DNA of 32,990 nt from Streptomyces sp. 8L (GTDB taxonomy: Bacteria; Actinomycetota; Actinomycetes; Streptomycetales; Streptomycetaceae). The stretch covers positions 1 to 32,990 of the forward strand of contig NZ_JAIUKE010000103.1 in the NCBI RefSeq assembly GCF_020176795.1. Direction: 5' to 3'. Below, piece after piece: positions 9,109 to 16,663 of the stretch (position 1 is the first letter of the stretch; each line of letters begins with the position of its first letter). The translations under genes were made by a program, and so were the position numbers. The notes under the pieces were generated by a model. That model was given only the letters and a program-made list of their open reading frames with translations. It was not told the origin of the DNA and made no database searches.

Positions 9109-10172
9109 CTTCCTCGTCCGACACGGACCAGCACCCGGACGTCGAGGAGATCTCCGACCTCACCGAAGGCCTGCTCCCGCCGTCCCGCACGACCGAACTC
9201 CAGGACCACCTCGACAGCTGCGCGCTCTGCGCGGATGTCCATCGGTCCCTCATGGAGATCCGGGACCTCCTCGGCGCACTGCCCGGCCCCGCCCCCATGC
9301 CGGCGGACGTCGCCGAGCGCATCGACGCCGCCCTGGCCGCCGAGGCACTCCTCGACGCGACACCGCCGGCGGGTGCGCCCACCGGACCTCGTGCGACCGT
9401 CCCCGCCCCCGCAGCCGCCGGGGCTGACGCGCGTAGCCGGCAGGAACCACCCGAGGGGCGGCAGCCCGAGGAAGAGAAGGAAGAGAAGGAAGACGAGGCC
9501 CCGGCATCCGTCATGGAGGCGACCGAGCCGACGGGCAGGACCGATGTTTCACGTGAAACATCGCGCTCTCCTCGGGCTCCCGGTGGCCCCGGCCGCTCCA
9601 CCCGCGGACCGAGCCGTACGGCCACCGGCCCCGGACGGGGACGTTCGGTGCGCAGGCGTCGGAGTGCCGCCGTCCTCGGTACGGCTCTCGGTATCGCCGT
9701 TCTCGGCGTGGGAGCCTTCCTCCTTCAGGGGACAGACACAAAGAGCGGCGCCGGAACTGCCGGCCGGGCACCTTCTCCCCGCGTCACCACCAGCGTGAGT
9801 GGTACGGACGAGTTCTCCGGCGCGAAGCTGGAGACGCGCGTGGACACGCTTCTGGCGCCGAAGCCGAGCAGCACCCGGGCCAACCCGGATCTGCGCGGGA
9901 ACTCGCCGAACACGGAGACCGCCACCGACGAGCCGATGATGCAGGCCGTTCCCCAGGTGCCGTACTGCGTACGGCAGGGGACCGGCCGCAGCGAGGCTGT
10001 TATCGCGGCCCAGCAGGGCACCTACCGAGGCATCCCGGCCTATCTGCTCGTCCTGGCGAACCCGTCGGACGAAGCCACGGTCCGCGTGTACGTCGTGGAT
10101 GCCACCTGTGTGGATGCGACGCCCCCCGGCAAGGGAAAGATTCTTCAGTCGGACATCTATCCCCGTCGGTGA
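9105..10172 (+). CDS. Zinc-type membrane anti-sigma factor for SigM
   Basis: 355 residues. The cytoplasmic N-terminus carries the ZAS metal motif H35-x3-C39-x2-C42 found in anti-sigma factors that bind ECF sigmas. A long Ala/Pro/Glu-rich linker (about 60-185), one transmembrane helix (about 187-207, AAVLGTALGIAVLGVGAFLL) and an extracytoplasmic domain ending at 355 follow. It probably holds SigM at the membrane and releases it on a signal. Whether the zinc site is redox-sensitive is unknown, but the trxB-trxA genes next door make it worth asking. The GTG start overlaps the sigM stop by four bases. A perfect parS palindrome lies within the gene at codons 147-152, in the low-complexity linker. 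The mycobacterial positional counterpart is Rv3912. I do not use the symbol rsmA because that name belongs to an unrelated S. coelicolor protein. Confidence 0.9.
   Translation: MTSSSDTDQHPDVEEISDLTEGLLPPSRTTELQDHLDSCALCADVHRSLMEIRDLLGALPGPAPMPADVAERIDAALAAEALLDATPPAGAPTGPRATVPAPAAAGADARSRQEPPEGRQPEEEKEEKEDEAPASVMEATEPTGRTDVSRETSRSPRAPGGPGRSTRGPSRTATGPGRGRSVRRRRSAAVLGTALGIAVLGVGAFLLQGTDTKSGAGTAGRAPSPRVTTSVSGTDEFSGAKLETRVDTLLAPKPSSTRANPDLRGNSPNTETATDEPMMQAVPQVPYCVRQGTGRSEAVIAAQQGTYRGIPAYLLVLANPSDEATVRVYVVDATCVDATPPGKGKILQSDIYPRR
9542..9563. other. parS: parS site 1, inside the anti-sigma gene
   Basis: A perfect 22-base palindrome with the core GTTTCACGTGAAAC at 9546-9559 matches the ParB binding site established for Streptomyces. 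It lies in coding sequence, where it is read as Asp-Val-Ser-Arg-Glu-Thr within a disordered linker, so the peptide sequence is probably constrained by the DNA site. ParB loads at parS to organise the origin region. Confidence 0.93.
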
Positions 10173-10203
10173 CGCGGTCCTCCCCGCGCCACAGGTCCCC
10201 GGG

Positions 10204-10229
10204 GGAATGCACGGCCCGTAGTATCCGTT
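10204..10229 (+). promoter_or_regulatory. Sigma-R type promoter of trxB-trxA
   Basis: GGAAT at 10204-10208, an 18-base spacer and GTT at 10227-10229 match exactly the GGAAT-N18/19-GTT consensus of the Streptomyces disulfide-stress sigma factor SigR, for which trxBA is a classical target. Transcription would start near 10236, giving a leader of about 60 bases before the trxB GTG. Confidence 0.85.
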
Positions 10230-10299
10230 AGGTCGGATGACAGTCCTTGAACTGGTCCCGATGAGGCCGTAGGCAGCCCCCAGAGACGAGGAATAACCC

Positions 10300-11274
10300 G
10301 TGAGCGACGTCCGTAACGTGATCATCATTGGCTCCGGGCCGGCCGGCTATACCGCCGCGCTGTACACCGCGCGTGCGTCGCTGAAGCCGCTGGTCTTCGA
10401 GGGTGCCGTCACGGCCGGTGGCGCGCTGATGAACACCACCGAGGTGGAGAACTTCCCCGGCTTCCAGGACGGGATCATGGGTCCGGACCTCATGGACAAC
10501 ATGAGGGGCCAGGCCGAGCGCTTCGGGGCCGAGCTCGTCCCCGACGACATCGTCGAGGTCGACCTCACGGGCGACATCAAGACCGTCACCGACACCGCCG
10601 GCACCGTCCACCGCGCGAAGACCGTGATCGTCACCACCGGCTCCGCGTACCGCAAGCTGGGCCTGCCGCGTGAGGCGGAGCTGTCGGGCCGCGGCGTCTC
10701 GTGGTGTGCCACGTGTGACGGCTTCTTCTTCAAGGACCAGGACATCGTTGTGGTCGGCGGCGGTGACACCGCGATGGAGGAGGCCACCTTCCTCTCCCGG
10801 TTCGCCAAGTCCGTGACGATCGTGCACCGCCGCGACACCCTGCGTGCCTCCAAGGCGATGCAGGACCGCGCCTTCGCCGACCCGAAGATCTCCTTCGCGT
10901 GGAACAAGGAGGTCGCCGAGATCCATGGCGATCCGAAGCTCAACGGACTGACCCTGCGCGACACCCAGACCGGCGAGAAGTCGGATCTGGCCGTGACGGG
11001 CCTGTTCATCGCCGTGGGCCACGACCCGCGTACGGAGCTGTTCAAGGGCCAGCTCGACCTGGACGACGAGGGGTACCTGAAGGTCGAGGCCCCGACGACG
11101 CGGACCAACGTCACCGGTGTCTTCGGAGCCGGCGACGTGGTCGACCACACGTACCGCCAGGCGATCACGGCCGCGGGCACTGGGTGTTCTGCGGCGCTGG
11201 ACGCCGAGCGCTACCTCGCTGCCCTCGCCGACAGCGAGCAGACCCCCGAGCCGGAGAAGACCGCCACGGTCTGA
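10300..11274 (+). CDS. trxB: Thioredoxin-disulfide reductase
   Basis: 324 residues, the usual length of low-molecular-weight thioredoxin reductase. This FAD enzyme passes electrons from NADPH to thioredoxin. Visible motifs are the FAD Rossmann loop GSGPAG (11-16), the redox-active pair CATC (C136 and C139), the NADPH-binding [10 protein letters not shown] stretch and the C-terminal GDVVD FAD contact. The GTG start follows GAGGAA with normal spacing. trxA follows after 46 bases, so the two form one operon providing the thiol-disulfide couple of the cytoplasm. The SigR-type promoter upstream implies induction by disulfide stress. Read-through from the sigM/anti-sigma genes (127-base gap) is also possible. 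Confidence 0.97.
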   Translation: MSDVRNVIIIGSGPAGYTAALYTARASLKPLVFEGAVTAGGALMNTTEVENFPGFQDGIMGPDLMDNMRGQAERFGAELVPDDIVEVDLTGDIKTVTDTAGTVHRAKTVIVTTGSAYRKLGLPREAELSGRGVSWCATCDGFFFKDQDIVVVGGGDTAMEEATFLSRFAKSVTIVHRRDTLRASKAMQDRAFADPKISFAWNKEVAEIHGDPKLNGLTLRDTQTGEKSDLAVTGLFIAVGHDPRTELFKGQLDLDDEGYLKVEAPTTRTNVTGVFGAGDVVDHTYRQAITAAGTGCSAALDAERYLAALADSEQTPEPEKTATV

Positions 11275-11308
11275 ACCGTCGATCACCACCACCTCACACC
11301 AACGAATG

Positions 11309-11315
11309 AAGGAGG
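11309..11315 (+). promoter_or_regulatory. Ribosome binding site fixing the trxA start
   Basis: AAGGAGG is a near-perfect anti-16S match, five bases before the GTG at 11321. The upstream ATG at 11306 overlaps this site and so cannot be the start, although it is in frame. Confidence 0.85.
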
Positions 11316-11320
11316 CCGCC

Positions 11321-11653
11321 GTGGCCGGCGACCTGAAGCATGTAACCGACGACACGTTCGAGCAGGACGTGCTCAAGAGCGACAAGCCTGTTCTGGTCGA
11401 CTTCTGGGCCGCGTGGTGCGGGCCGTGCCGCCAGATCGCTCCGTCCCTGGAGGCCATCGCCGCCGAGCACGGCGACAAGATCCAGGTCGTGAAGCTCAAC
11501 ATCGACGAGAACCCCGCGACCGCGGCCAAGTACGGCGTCATGTCGATCCCGACGCTGAACGTCTACCAGAACGGCGAGGTCGCCAAGACCATCGTCGGCG
11601 CCAAGCCGAAGGCCGCGCTCGTGCGTGACCTGGAGACCTTCATCGGCGAGTGA
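11321..11653 (+). CDS. trxA: Thioredoxin
   Basis: 110 residues, standard thioredoxin size. The active site is W32-C-G-P-C36 after the VDFWAAW strand. The cis-proline region reads VMSIPTL, followed by the closing GAKPKAAL helix. It reduces protein disulfides in the cytoplasm and is itself reduced by TrxB encoded just upstream. It ends the plus-strand block: a parS site and a strong terminator begin about 33 bases after the stop. In M. tuberculosis the peptidoglycan regulator gene cwlM follows the matching thioredoxin gene (trxC). It is absent here, and a convergent acetyltransferase gene lies next instead. Confidence 0.97.
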   Translation: MAGDLKHVTDDTFEQDVLKSDKPVLVDFWAAWCGPCRQIAPSLEAIAAEHGDKIQVVKLNIDENPATAAKYGVMSIPTLNVYQNGEVAKTIVGAKPKAALVRDLETFIGE

Positions 11654-11686
11654 ACCGCCGGCGGTCGGCCTGCTACGGCGCCGCGA

Positions 11687-11702
11687 TGTTTCACGTGAAA
11701 CG
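11687..11702. other. parS: parS site 2, between trxA and the GNAT gene
   Basis: The 14-base palindrome GTTTCACGTGAAAC occupies 11688-11701; one outer base breaks the 16-base symmetry. It is the only one of the four sites in a convergent intergenic region. Its right end runs into the trxA terminator stem. Confidence 0.93.
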
Positions 11703-11735
11703 AGCCCGTCCCCCGGCTGGGGGACGGGCTCGTTT
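11698..11735 (+). terminator. Strong intrinsic terminator after trxA, nested with parS
   Basis: A 14-base perfect stem (11701-11714 pairing with 11719-11732, loop GGCT) is extended by AAA (11698-11700) pairing with TTT (11733-11735). A T-containing stretch follows. It lies between convergent trxA and the GNAT gene, so it may act in both directions. The left arm begins inside the parS palindrome. Confidence 0.88.
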
Positions 11736-11860
11736 CTGTCCCACCACAGGACAGCTTCGGACCACAGGAGCTTCGGAGCGGTACTCCGGGGGAGTTCCTC
11801 CGGGGCACGCGCCACTCGCCCGCTCCGGCGGTCGCGGCGGCCCCCAGAGCGGCGAGCTCT

Positions 11861-11910
11861 CAGAGCGGTCGAGGAGGCTCGGAGCGGTCGAGGGGCCTCA
11901 GAGCGGTCGC
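11861..11910. repeat. Short 19-base tandem repeat at the GNAT gene 3' end
   Basis: Two near-identical 19-base units with the shared core GAGCGGTCGAGG start at about 11861 and 11880, and a partial third starts at 11899. The array spans the stop codon of the minus-strand acetyltransferase. Its function is unknown; replication slippage is the simplest explanation. Confidence 0.6.
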
Positions 11911-12515
11911 AGTGCGGGCTCCTTCTGCACTGCGCCCAGGAGCCGGTCCAGCGCCATCTCCACATCTTCCTTCCAGGAGAGCGTGGAGCGAAGTTCGAGC
12001 CTCAGCCTCGGGTAGGCAGGGTGCGGACGCACGGTCTTGAACCCCACCGCGAGCAGATGATCTGCCGGCAGCACACAGGCCGGCTCCTTCCAGCGTGCGT
12101 CGCCGAAGGCCTCGATCGCCTTGAAATCGCGTCGCAGAAGATCCTTCGCCACGGTCTGCACCAGGACACGACCGAGCCCCTGACCCTGGTAGTCCGGCAT
12201 GATCCACGCTGTCATCAGCTGGCAGGCGTCGGGCGACACAGGACTCGTCGGGAAGGCCGTGGAGCGCGGCACGTACGCCGGCGGGGCGTAGAGCACAAAG
12301 CCGACCGGAACCTCGTCGACGTAGGCGACACGGCCACAGGAACCCCACTCCAGCAGCACGGCCGAGATCCACGCCTCTTTCTCGGCGTCAGATCTTCCCG
12401 CGGTGACGGCGGCCTCCCCGCCCACCGCATCCAGTTCCCAGAACACGCACGCCCGGCATCGATGAGGGAGGTCGGGGAGGTTGTCCAGTGTGAGCGGTGC
12501 GAGCCGACGTCCCAT
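11898..12515 (-). CDS. GNAT family N-acetyltransferase
   Basis: 205 residues. The acetyl-CoA pyrophosphate loop is Q110-G-Q-G-L-G115, preceded by the beta-strand ACQLMTAWIMPDYQ, as in GNAT enzymes. The N-terminal region contains CRACVFWEL (20-28), a small Cys-containing stretch typical of this actinobacterial subgroup. The substrate cannot be told from sequence. The ATG at 12515 has GAGGA nine bases upstream. The gene sits downstream of parB on the same strand, but a hairpin terminator separates them, so it probably has its own promoter. Conserved placement next to parB (Rv3916c position in mycobacteria) suggests an old chromosomal gene rather than an acquisition. Confidence 0.85.
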   Translation of the reverse strand: MGRRLAPLTLDNLPDLPHRCRACVFWELDAVGGEAAVTAGRSDAEKEAWISAVLLEWGSCGRVAYVDEVPVGFVLYAPPAYVPRSTAFPTSPVSPDACQLMTAWIMPDYQGQGLGRVLVQTVAKDLLRRDFKAIEAFGDARWKEPACVLPADHLLAVGFKTVRPHPAYPRLRLELRSTLSWKEDVEMALDRLLGAVQKEPALRPL

Positions 12516-12619
12516 GAAGACCGTTCCTCACTTCCTCACCTCATGCGGCCAAGGCAGAACCTCGGCCCCCTGCGCATCGTATCCACGTGCCCGCGCCGGG
12601 CACACAGAGCACGAGCAAA

Positions 12620-12666
12620 GAGAGCGGGCCGCGTATCCGGGGCTTCCCGGAACACGGCCCGCTCTC
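12620..12666 (-). terminator. Hairpin terminator downstream of parB
   Basis: A perfect 12-base stem (12620-12631 with 12655-12666, 23-base loop) lies 20 bases past the parB stop, before the acetyltransferase gene. A clear T-run is lacking, which is common for Streptomyces terminators. Confidence 0.7.
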
Positions 12667-12685
12667 AGCGTCGTTCAGTAGGCCA

Positions 12686-13804
12686 TCAGCCTTCGTCGTC
12701 GGCAGCGGACTCCTCGGACGGCGCCTGGTCCATCACGCGTCCCTCGCCGGGAGCGAGGGTGCCGAGGATGCGCTCCAGGTCGTCCATCGATGCGAACTCG
12801 ACGACGATCTTCCCCTTCTTCTGCCCCAGGTCGACCTTCACCCGGGTCTCGAAGCGGTCCGACAGCCGCGAGGCGAGCTCCGACAGGGCCGGCGACAGCC
12901 GTGCCCCGGCTCGAGGCCCCTTCGTCTTGGGGGTCGCGGTGGGCCGGTCCCCCATCAACTGCACGATCTCCTCGACGGCACGCACCGACAGCCCCTCGGC
13001 CACGATGCGGATGGCCAGCCGGTCCTGCTCCTCCGACTCCTCCACCGCGAGCAGCGCGCGGGCGTGACCCGCCGACAGCACACCGGCCGCGACCCTGCGC
13101 TGCACCGAGGGCGACAGACGCAGCAGACGCAACGTGTTGGAGACCTGCGGGCGTGAGCGCCCGATCCGGTCGGCCAGCTGGTCGTGCGTGCAGTTGAAGT
13201 CCTTCAGCAACTGGTCGTAGGCCGCCGCCTCTTCCAGCGGATTCAGCTGGGCGCGGTGCAGGTTCTCCAGCAATGCGTCCAGCAGGAGCTTCTCGTCGTC
13301 CGTGGCCCGCACGATCGCCGGGATACGCTCCAGGTCCGCCTCACGGCACGCCCGCCAACGGCGCTCGCCCATGATGAGTTCGTAGCGCTCAGGCCCGGTC
13401 TGCCGTACGACGACCGGTTGCAGCAGGCCAACCTCCTTGATGGAGGTCACGAGTTCGGCCAGCGCGTCCTCGTCGAACACCTCACGCGGCTGGCGGGGGT
13501 TCGGCGTGATGAAGTCGATCGGCACTTCTGCGAAGTGCGCCCCCGCCACCGTCGCCGGCCCCTCCGGCACCGGCTCGGGAACCGGCTGCTGGACGTTCGG
13601 TCCGGACTCCGTCGAGGTGGCCGCCTGCGGCAGCGAGGTCACCTTCCCGGCCGCCACACCGCGCTCCGAGGCCGCACCCCGCTCTGCCGTCAGCAGGGGG
13701 CTTCCGACAGGGCCTCCCTCCCGGGCGGCAGGCGAGGGCTCCTGAGGAGCAGCGGGAATCAGCGCACCGAGCCCACGTCCCAGCCCCCTGCGTCGTTCGC
13801 TCAC
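12686..13804 (-). CDS. parB: Chromosome partitioning protein ParB
   Basis: 372 residues. ParB is a CTP-dependent clamp that loads at parS and spreads. Visible features are the N-terminal ParA-contact region ([13 protein letters not shown], 5-17) and a poorly conserved Pro/Ser/Ala-rich linker (18-85). The nucleotide/ParB core carries NPRQPR (102-107) and the arginine motif GERRWRA (146-152), then the ENLHR box (180-184) and the parS-recognising helix-turn-helix (about 207-230, [19 protein letters not shown]). A C-terminal dimerisation domain ends the protein. In Streptomyces, ParB condenses the many chromosome origins during sporulation. The GTG start overlaps the parA stop by four bases (GTGA), so translation is coupled. 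Confidence 0.97.
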   Translation of the reverse strand: MSERRRGLGRGLGALIPAAPQEPSPAAREGGPVGSPLLTAERGAASERGVAAGKVTSLPQAATSTESGPNVQQPVPEPVPEGPATVAGAHFAEVPIDFITPNPRQPREVFDEDALAELVTSIKEVGLLQPVVVRQTGPERYELIMGERRWRACREADLERIPAIVRATDDEKLLLDALLENLHRAQLNPLEEAAAYDQLLKDFNCTHDQLADRIGRSRPQVSNTLRLLRLSPSVQRRVAAGVLSAGHARALLAVEESEEQDRLAIRIVAEGLSVRAVEEIVQLMGDRPTATPKTKGPRAGARLSPALSELASRLSDRFETRVKVDLGQKKGKIVVEFASMDDLERILGTLAPGEGRVMDQAPSEESAADDEG

Positions 13805-14880
13805 TGGATGATCCCCTCTGACGTGCTCTGCTGGTTGTTCTGGTCGCCCAGGTGGGCGTTGCCGTCGTCATAGCGGATGCCGACGCCGCGCAGCGCGATC
13901 TCACGCGCCGCTTCGAGGTACGACAGGGAGCCGCTCGATCCAGGATCGTAGGTCAGTACCGTCTGACCGTAACTGGGGGCCTCGGAGATCCGTACGGAGC
14001 GCGGAATGCTGGTGCGCAGCACCTCTTCCCCGAAGTGGGTGCGCACCTCGTCCGCGACCTGGGACGCCAGACGGGTCCTGCCGTCGTACATAGTGAGCAG
14101 GATCGTGGAGACATGCAGCGCCGGGTTAAGGTGCCCGCGCACGAGGTCCACGTTCCGCAGTAGCTGCCCCAGGCCCTCCAGCGCGTAGTACTCGCACTGA
14201 ATCGGGATCAGCACCTCCGCACCCGCCACCAACGCGTTGACCGTGAGCAGGCCCAACGAGGGCGGGCAGTCGATCAGCACATAGTCCAACGGCTGCTCGT
14301 ACGAGGCGATCGCACGCTGGAGCCTGCTCTCCCGGGCCACCAGGGACACCAACTCGATCTCCGCACCGGCGAGATCGATGGTCGCGGGGGCGCAGAAGAG
14401 GCCCTCTACGTCAGAGACGGGCTGGACCACCTCGGAGAGCGGCTTACTCTCCACCAGAACGTCGTAGATGGACGGGACTTCGGCGTGGTGGTCGATGCCC
14501 AGCGCGGTGGACGCGTTGCCCTGCGGGTCGAGATCGACCACCAGGACCCGGGCGCCGTGCAGCGCCAGGGAAGCAGCCAGGTTGACGGTGGTCGTGGTCT
14601 TTCCCACGCCGCCCTTCTGGTTGGCAACCACCATGATGCGCGTCTGCTCGGGACGTGGCAGTCCCTCACCGGCGCGACCCAGTGCCTCCACCGCGAGCTG
14701 CGCAGCTCTACCGATGGGGGTGTCGTCCATCGGGGGCGGTGTTTCACGTGAAACATCGTCCCCCAGAGACTCGGTACGGGGACCGGGGACCGGATCGGCC
14801 ATCGGTCCCGCGATGTTGGCGTCGGACCGCAAGGATTCACTCTCCTCGACTTCAGACTCGCAATGAACAGAGCCTGCCAT
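13801..14880 (-). CDS. parA: Chromosome partitioning ATPase ParA
   Basis: As called, 359 residues. The deviant Walker A box KGGVGKTT is at 89-96 and the Walker A' segment DLDPQGN at 116-122. IDCPPSLG follows further on, all typical of the ParA/MinD ATPases that bind DNA nonspecifically and move ParB complexes. About 80 residues before the ATPase core are low-complexity and acidic ([11 protein letters not shown]). The start is uncertain: I chose the ATG at 14880 because its length fits Streptomyces ParA, but it has no good ribosome site. The ATG at 14934 has GGAG with a nine-base gap and would give 377 residues. The frame stays open to an ATG at 15045 that sits inside a parS site and is probably not used. 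A parS site lies in codons 42-47, reading Val-Ser-Arg-Glu-Thr, so ParB may bind within its own operon. Confidence 0.93.
   Translation of the reverse strand: MAGSVHCESEVEESESLRSDANIAGPMADPVPGPRTESLGDDVSRETPPPMDDTPIGRAAQLAVEALGRAGEGLPRPEQTRIMVVANQKGGVGKTTTTVNLAASLALHGARVLVVDLDPQGNASTALGIDHHAEVPSIYDVLVESKPLSEVVQPVSDVEGLFCAPATIDLAGAEIELVSLVARESRLQRAIASYEQPLDYVLIDCPPSLGLLTVNALVAGAEVLIPIQCEYYALEGLGQLLRNVDLVRGHLNPALHVSTILLTMYDGRTRLASQVADEVRTHFGEEVLRTSIPRSVRISEAPSYGQTVLTYDPGSSGSLSYLEAAREIALRGVGIRYDDGNAHLGDQNNQQSTSEGIIQ
14740..14755. other. parS: parS site 3, inside parA
   Basis: A perfect 16-base palindrome around GTTTCACGTGAAAC (14741-14754), in the non-conserved N-terminal extension of ParA. It encodes Val-Ser-Arg-Glu-Thr in the same reading frame as site 1 does in the anti-sigma gene. 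Confidence 0.93.
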
Positions 14881-15302
14881 GCTTTGGGGGTGGTGAACCA
14901 GCGAGGCTCTTGGTTCTGTGGAGGAATGCCCCATTGTGGAAAACTCCGTGCCCCGTACGAGGGGTTTCCGGGCTCGCGGTGCGGCAGCCGCACGCCCACG
15001 GTCGATGATTCCCTGAAGCAGTGAGCGACGTTTCACGTGAAACACGATGCACGGGCCGCCCTACCGGATCGCCACGACACTCCGGGGCAATCCGGCACCG
15101 CACCATCTATGGAGCATCACACGCAGAAGCCGGATAGCGGCCTCGGAACGACAACACACCCCACACCGGGCCACCGGGCCGGTACATCACCCAGCCGTGC
15201 CGGCCACATCAGCCACGCCGGCCACGGCGAGGCCGTACGCGCTCCGTGCACCCCGGTCTCGGGCCCCACTCCGGCCCACCCGGCCCCACTCCGCTTCCGC
15301 GG
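14881..15302. promoter_or_regulatory. rsmG-parA intergenic region with parAB promoter
   Basis: About 420 bases separate the rsmG stop from the chosen parA start. It holds parS site 4 and must contain the parAB promoter(s). On the minus strand I see only weak TANNNT candidates and no convincing -35/-10 pair. Its 5' half has short direct repeats of GCCGGCCAC near 15200-15230 and no gene on either strand that I can support. Confidence 0.5.
15029..15044. other. parS: parS site 4, upstream of parA
   Basis: The core GTTTCACGTGAAAC occupies 15030-15043, about 95 to 160 bases before the candidate parA starts. Its position in the parAB promoter region would let ParB binding influence parAB transcription, as reported for the parS sites near the S. 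coelicolor parAB promoters. Confidence 0.93.
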
Positions 15303-16019
15303 TCAGCGGCGGCGGCGTGTGCGTCCCGTGCGCGCGGCCTTGGCGCGCTTCGCCGCGAACCTGACGCCGCCGGGGCTCTCGCCGACCTCGACCCGTACCA
15401 CCGTCGCGAGCGGGTCGACGATTCCCTCCCCCACCTTCACGATGGAGGTGTCCACCACTCCCAGCTTGCCCAGCGCGGCCCTGGCGCTCTTCAGCTCCTC
15501 CTCCGCGGCGTCACCCTTGAGCGCCAGCATCTCCCCGTAGGGGCGCAGCAGCGGCACGCCCCAGCCGGCGAGCCGGTCCAGCGGGGCCACCGCACGAGCG
15601 GTCACGACATGAACGGGCTGGACCTTGCCCAGTACCTCCTCGGCGCGCCCGCGCGCCACCGTCACATGGTCGAGGCCGAGCAGCTCCACGACTTCCTGGA
15701 GGAAGTTCGTACGCCGCAGCAGGGGCTCAAGGAGCGTGATCTTCAGGTCCCGGCGCACGAGGGCCAGCGGGATGCCCGGCAGTCCCGCGCCGGAGCCGAC
15801 GTCGCACACCATGACGTCCTCGGGTACGACCTCCGCGAGCACAGCACAGTTGAGCAGGTGCCTCTCCCAGAGCCGAGGCACCTCACGGGGACCGATGAGC
15901 CCCCGCTTGACCCCCACGTCCGCAAGCAGCTCCGCGTACCGGACCGCCTCGGGGAAATACTCGCCGAAAACCGTCCGCGCCCCCTCCGGGGCAGGGGGAA
16001 GCTCAGCCGCTTCCGTCAC
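15303..16019 (-). CDS. rsmG: 16S rRNA (guanine-527-N7)-methyltransferase RsmG
   Basis: 238 residues. A SAM-dependent methyltransferase fold with the glycine-rich loop VCDVGSGAGLPGIPLAL (71-87) and the preceding RLWERHLLNC segment (49-58) typical of RsmG/GidB. It methylates G527 of 16S rRNA; loss of this modification gives low-level streptomycin resistance and altered secondary metabolism in Streptomyces. The C-terminus is strongly basic (AAKRAKAARTGRTRRRR), as in relatives. The GTG at 16019 has GGAAGGA with a gap of eight bases. It lies 107 bases after jag on the same strand, with a hairpin between them that may reduce read-through. Confidence 0.96.
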   Translation of the reverse strand: MTEAAELPPAPEGARTVFGEYFPEAVRYAELLADVGVKRGLIGPREVPRLWERHLLNCAVLAEVVPEDVMVCDVGSGAGLPGIPLALVRRDLKITLLEPLLRRTNFLQEVVELLGLDHVTVARGRAEEVLGKVQPVHVVTARAVAPLDRLAGWGVPLLRPYGEMLALKGDAAEEELKSARAALGKLGVVDTSIVKVGEGIVDPLATVVRVEVGESPGGVRFAAKRAKAARTGRTRRRR

Positions 16020-16080
16020 GGGGACCGTCCTTCCTTACGAGCCGCCGCACGGCGGGCTCAGCCTTCAGACTGACAAACAG

Positions 16081-16109
16081 CGGCCCCGCCTGCGGAACAG
16101 ACGGGGCCG
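16081..16109 (-). terminator. Hairpin between jag and rsmG, possible terminator/attenuator
   Basis: An 8-base perfect GC stem (16081-16088 with 16102-16109). Read on the minus strand it is followed by a T-containing CTGTTTGTC tract. A second imperfect hairpin (about 16040-16060) comes just after it, before rsmG. It could end the rpmH-to-jag transcript or attenuate rsmG. Confidence 0.5.
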
Positions 16110-16126
16110 ACACGCTCTCTCTCCGG

Positions 16127-16648
16127 TCAGGCGGGAAGAACCACGACGAAGCGCTGCGGCTCCTCGCCCTCGGACTCGCTGCGCAGTCCGGCGGCGGCGA
16201 TGGCGTCATGCACCACCTTGCGCTCGAAGGGCGTCATCGGGTCGAGCTTCACCGGCTCCCCGGTGCTCTTGACCTCGTCCGCCGCCTTGGCGCCAAGCGC
16301 CGCGAGCTCGGTGCGCTTCTTCGCCCGGAAGCCGGCGATGTCCAGCATGAGCCTGCTGCGGTCACCGGTCTCCCGGTGCACGGCGAGCCGCGTCAGCTCC
16401 TGGAGCGCCTCCAGCACCTCACCGTCGCGCCCGACCAGCTTCTGCAGATCCCGGCCGCCGGCGTCGCTGACGATCGAGACCGCGGCGCGGTCCGCCTCGA
16501 CGTCCATGTCGATGTCGCCGTCGAGATCGGCGATGTCGAGCAGGCCCTCAAGGTAGTCGGCCGCGATCTCTCCCTCCTGCTCCAGGCGGGTCAGGGTGTC
16601 GCCACCCTCAGCGGCACCCTCGGTGGCGACAACGGTTCCTTCCGTCAC
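16127..16648 (-). CDS. jag: RNA-binding protein Jag/KhpB (KH + R3H domains)
   Basis: 173 residues. An acidic N-terminal stretch (1-55) precedes a KH domain with a GxxG loop read as GRDG (about 73-76), then an R3H domain with the Arg-x3-His signature in ERKVVHDAI near the C-terminus. It lacks the separate Jag-N domain of Firmicutes, and the length is normal for actinobacteria (Rv3920c type). It binds RNA and is linked in other bacteria to cell elongation and division control. The GTG at 16648 is preceded by AAGGAG (complement of 16656-16661). Only 15 bases separate it from the yidC stop, so it belongs to the rpmH-rnpA-yidD-yidC-jag operon. Confidence 0.93.
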   Translation of the reverse strand: MTEGTVVATEGAAEGGDTLTRLEQEGEIAADYLEGLLDIADLDGDIDMDVEADRAAVSIVSDAGGRDLQKLVGRDGEVLEALQELTRLAVHRETGDRSRLMLDIAGFRAKKRTELAALGAKAADEVKSTGEPVKLDPMTPFERKVVHDAIAAAGLRSESEGEEPQRFVVVLPA

Positions 16649-16663
16649 GGATGGACTCCTTCG

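Noticed and set aside
11625..13067. Plus-strand 480-codon frame over the GNAT and parB genes
   Set aside because: Entirely antisense to two well-supported genes; the encoded sequence is Arg-rich shadow translation.
14878..15045. ParA start at the ATG at 15045
   Set aside because: That ATG lies inside parS site 4 and the added residues have no family similarity or ribosome site.
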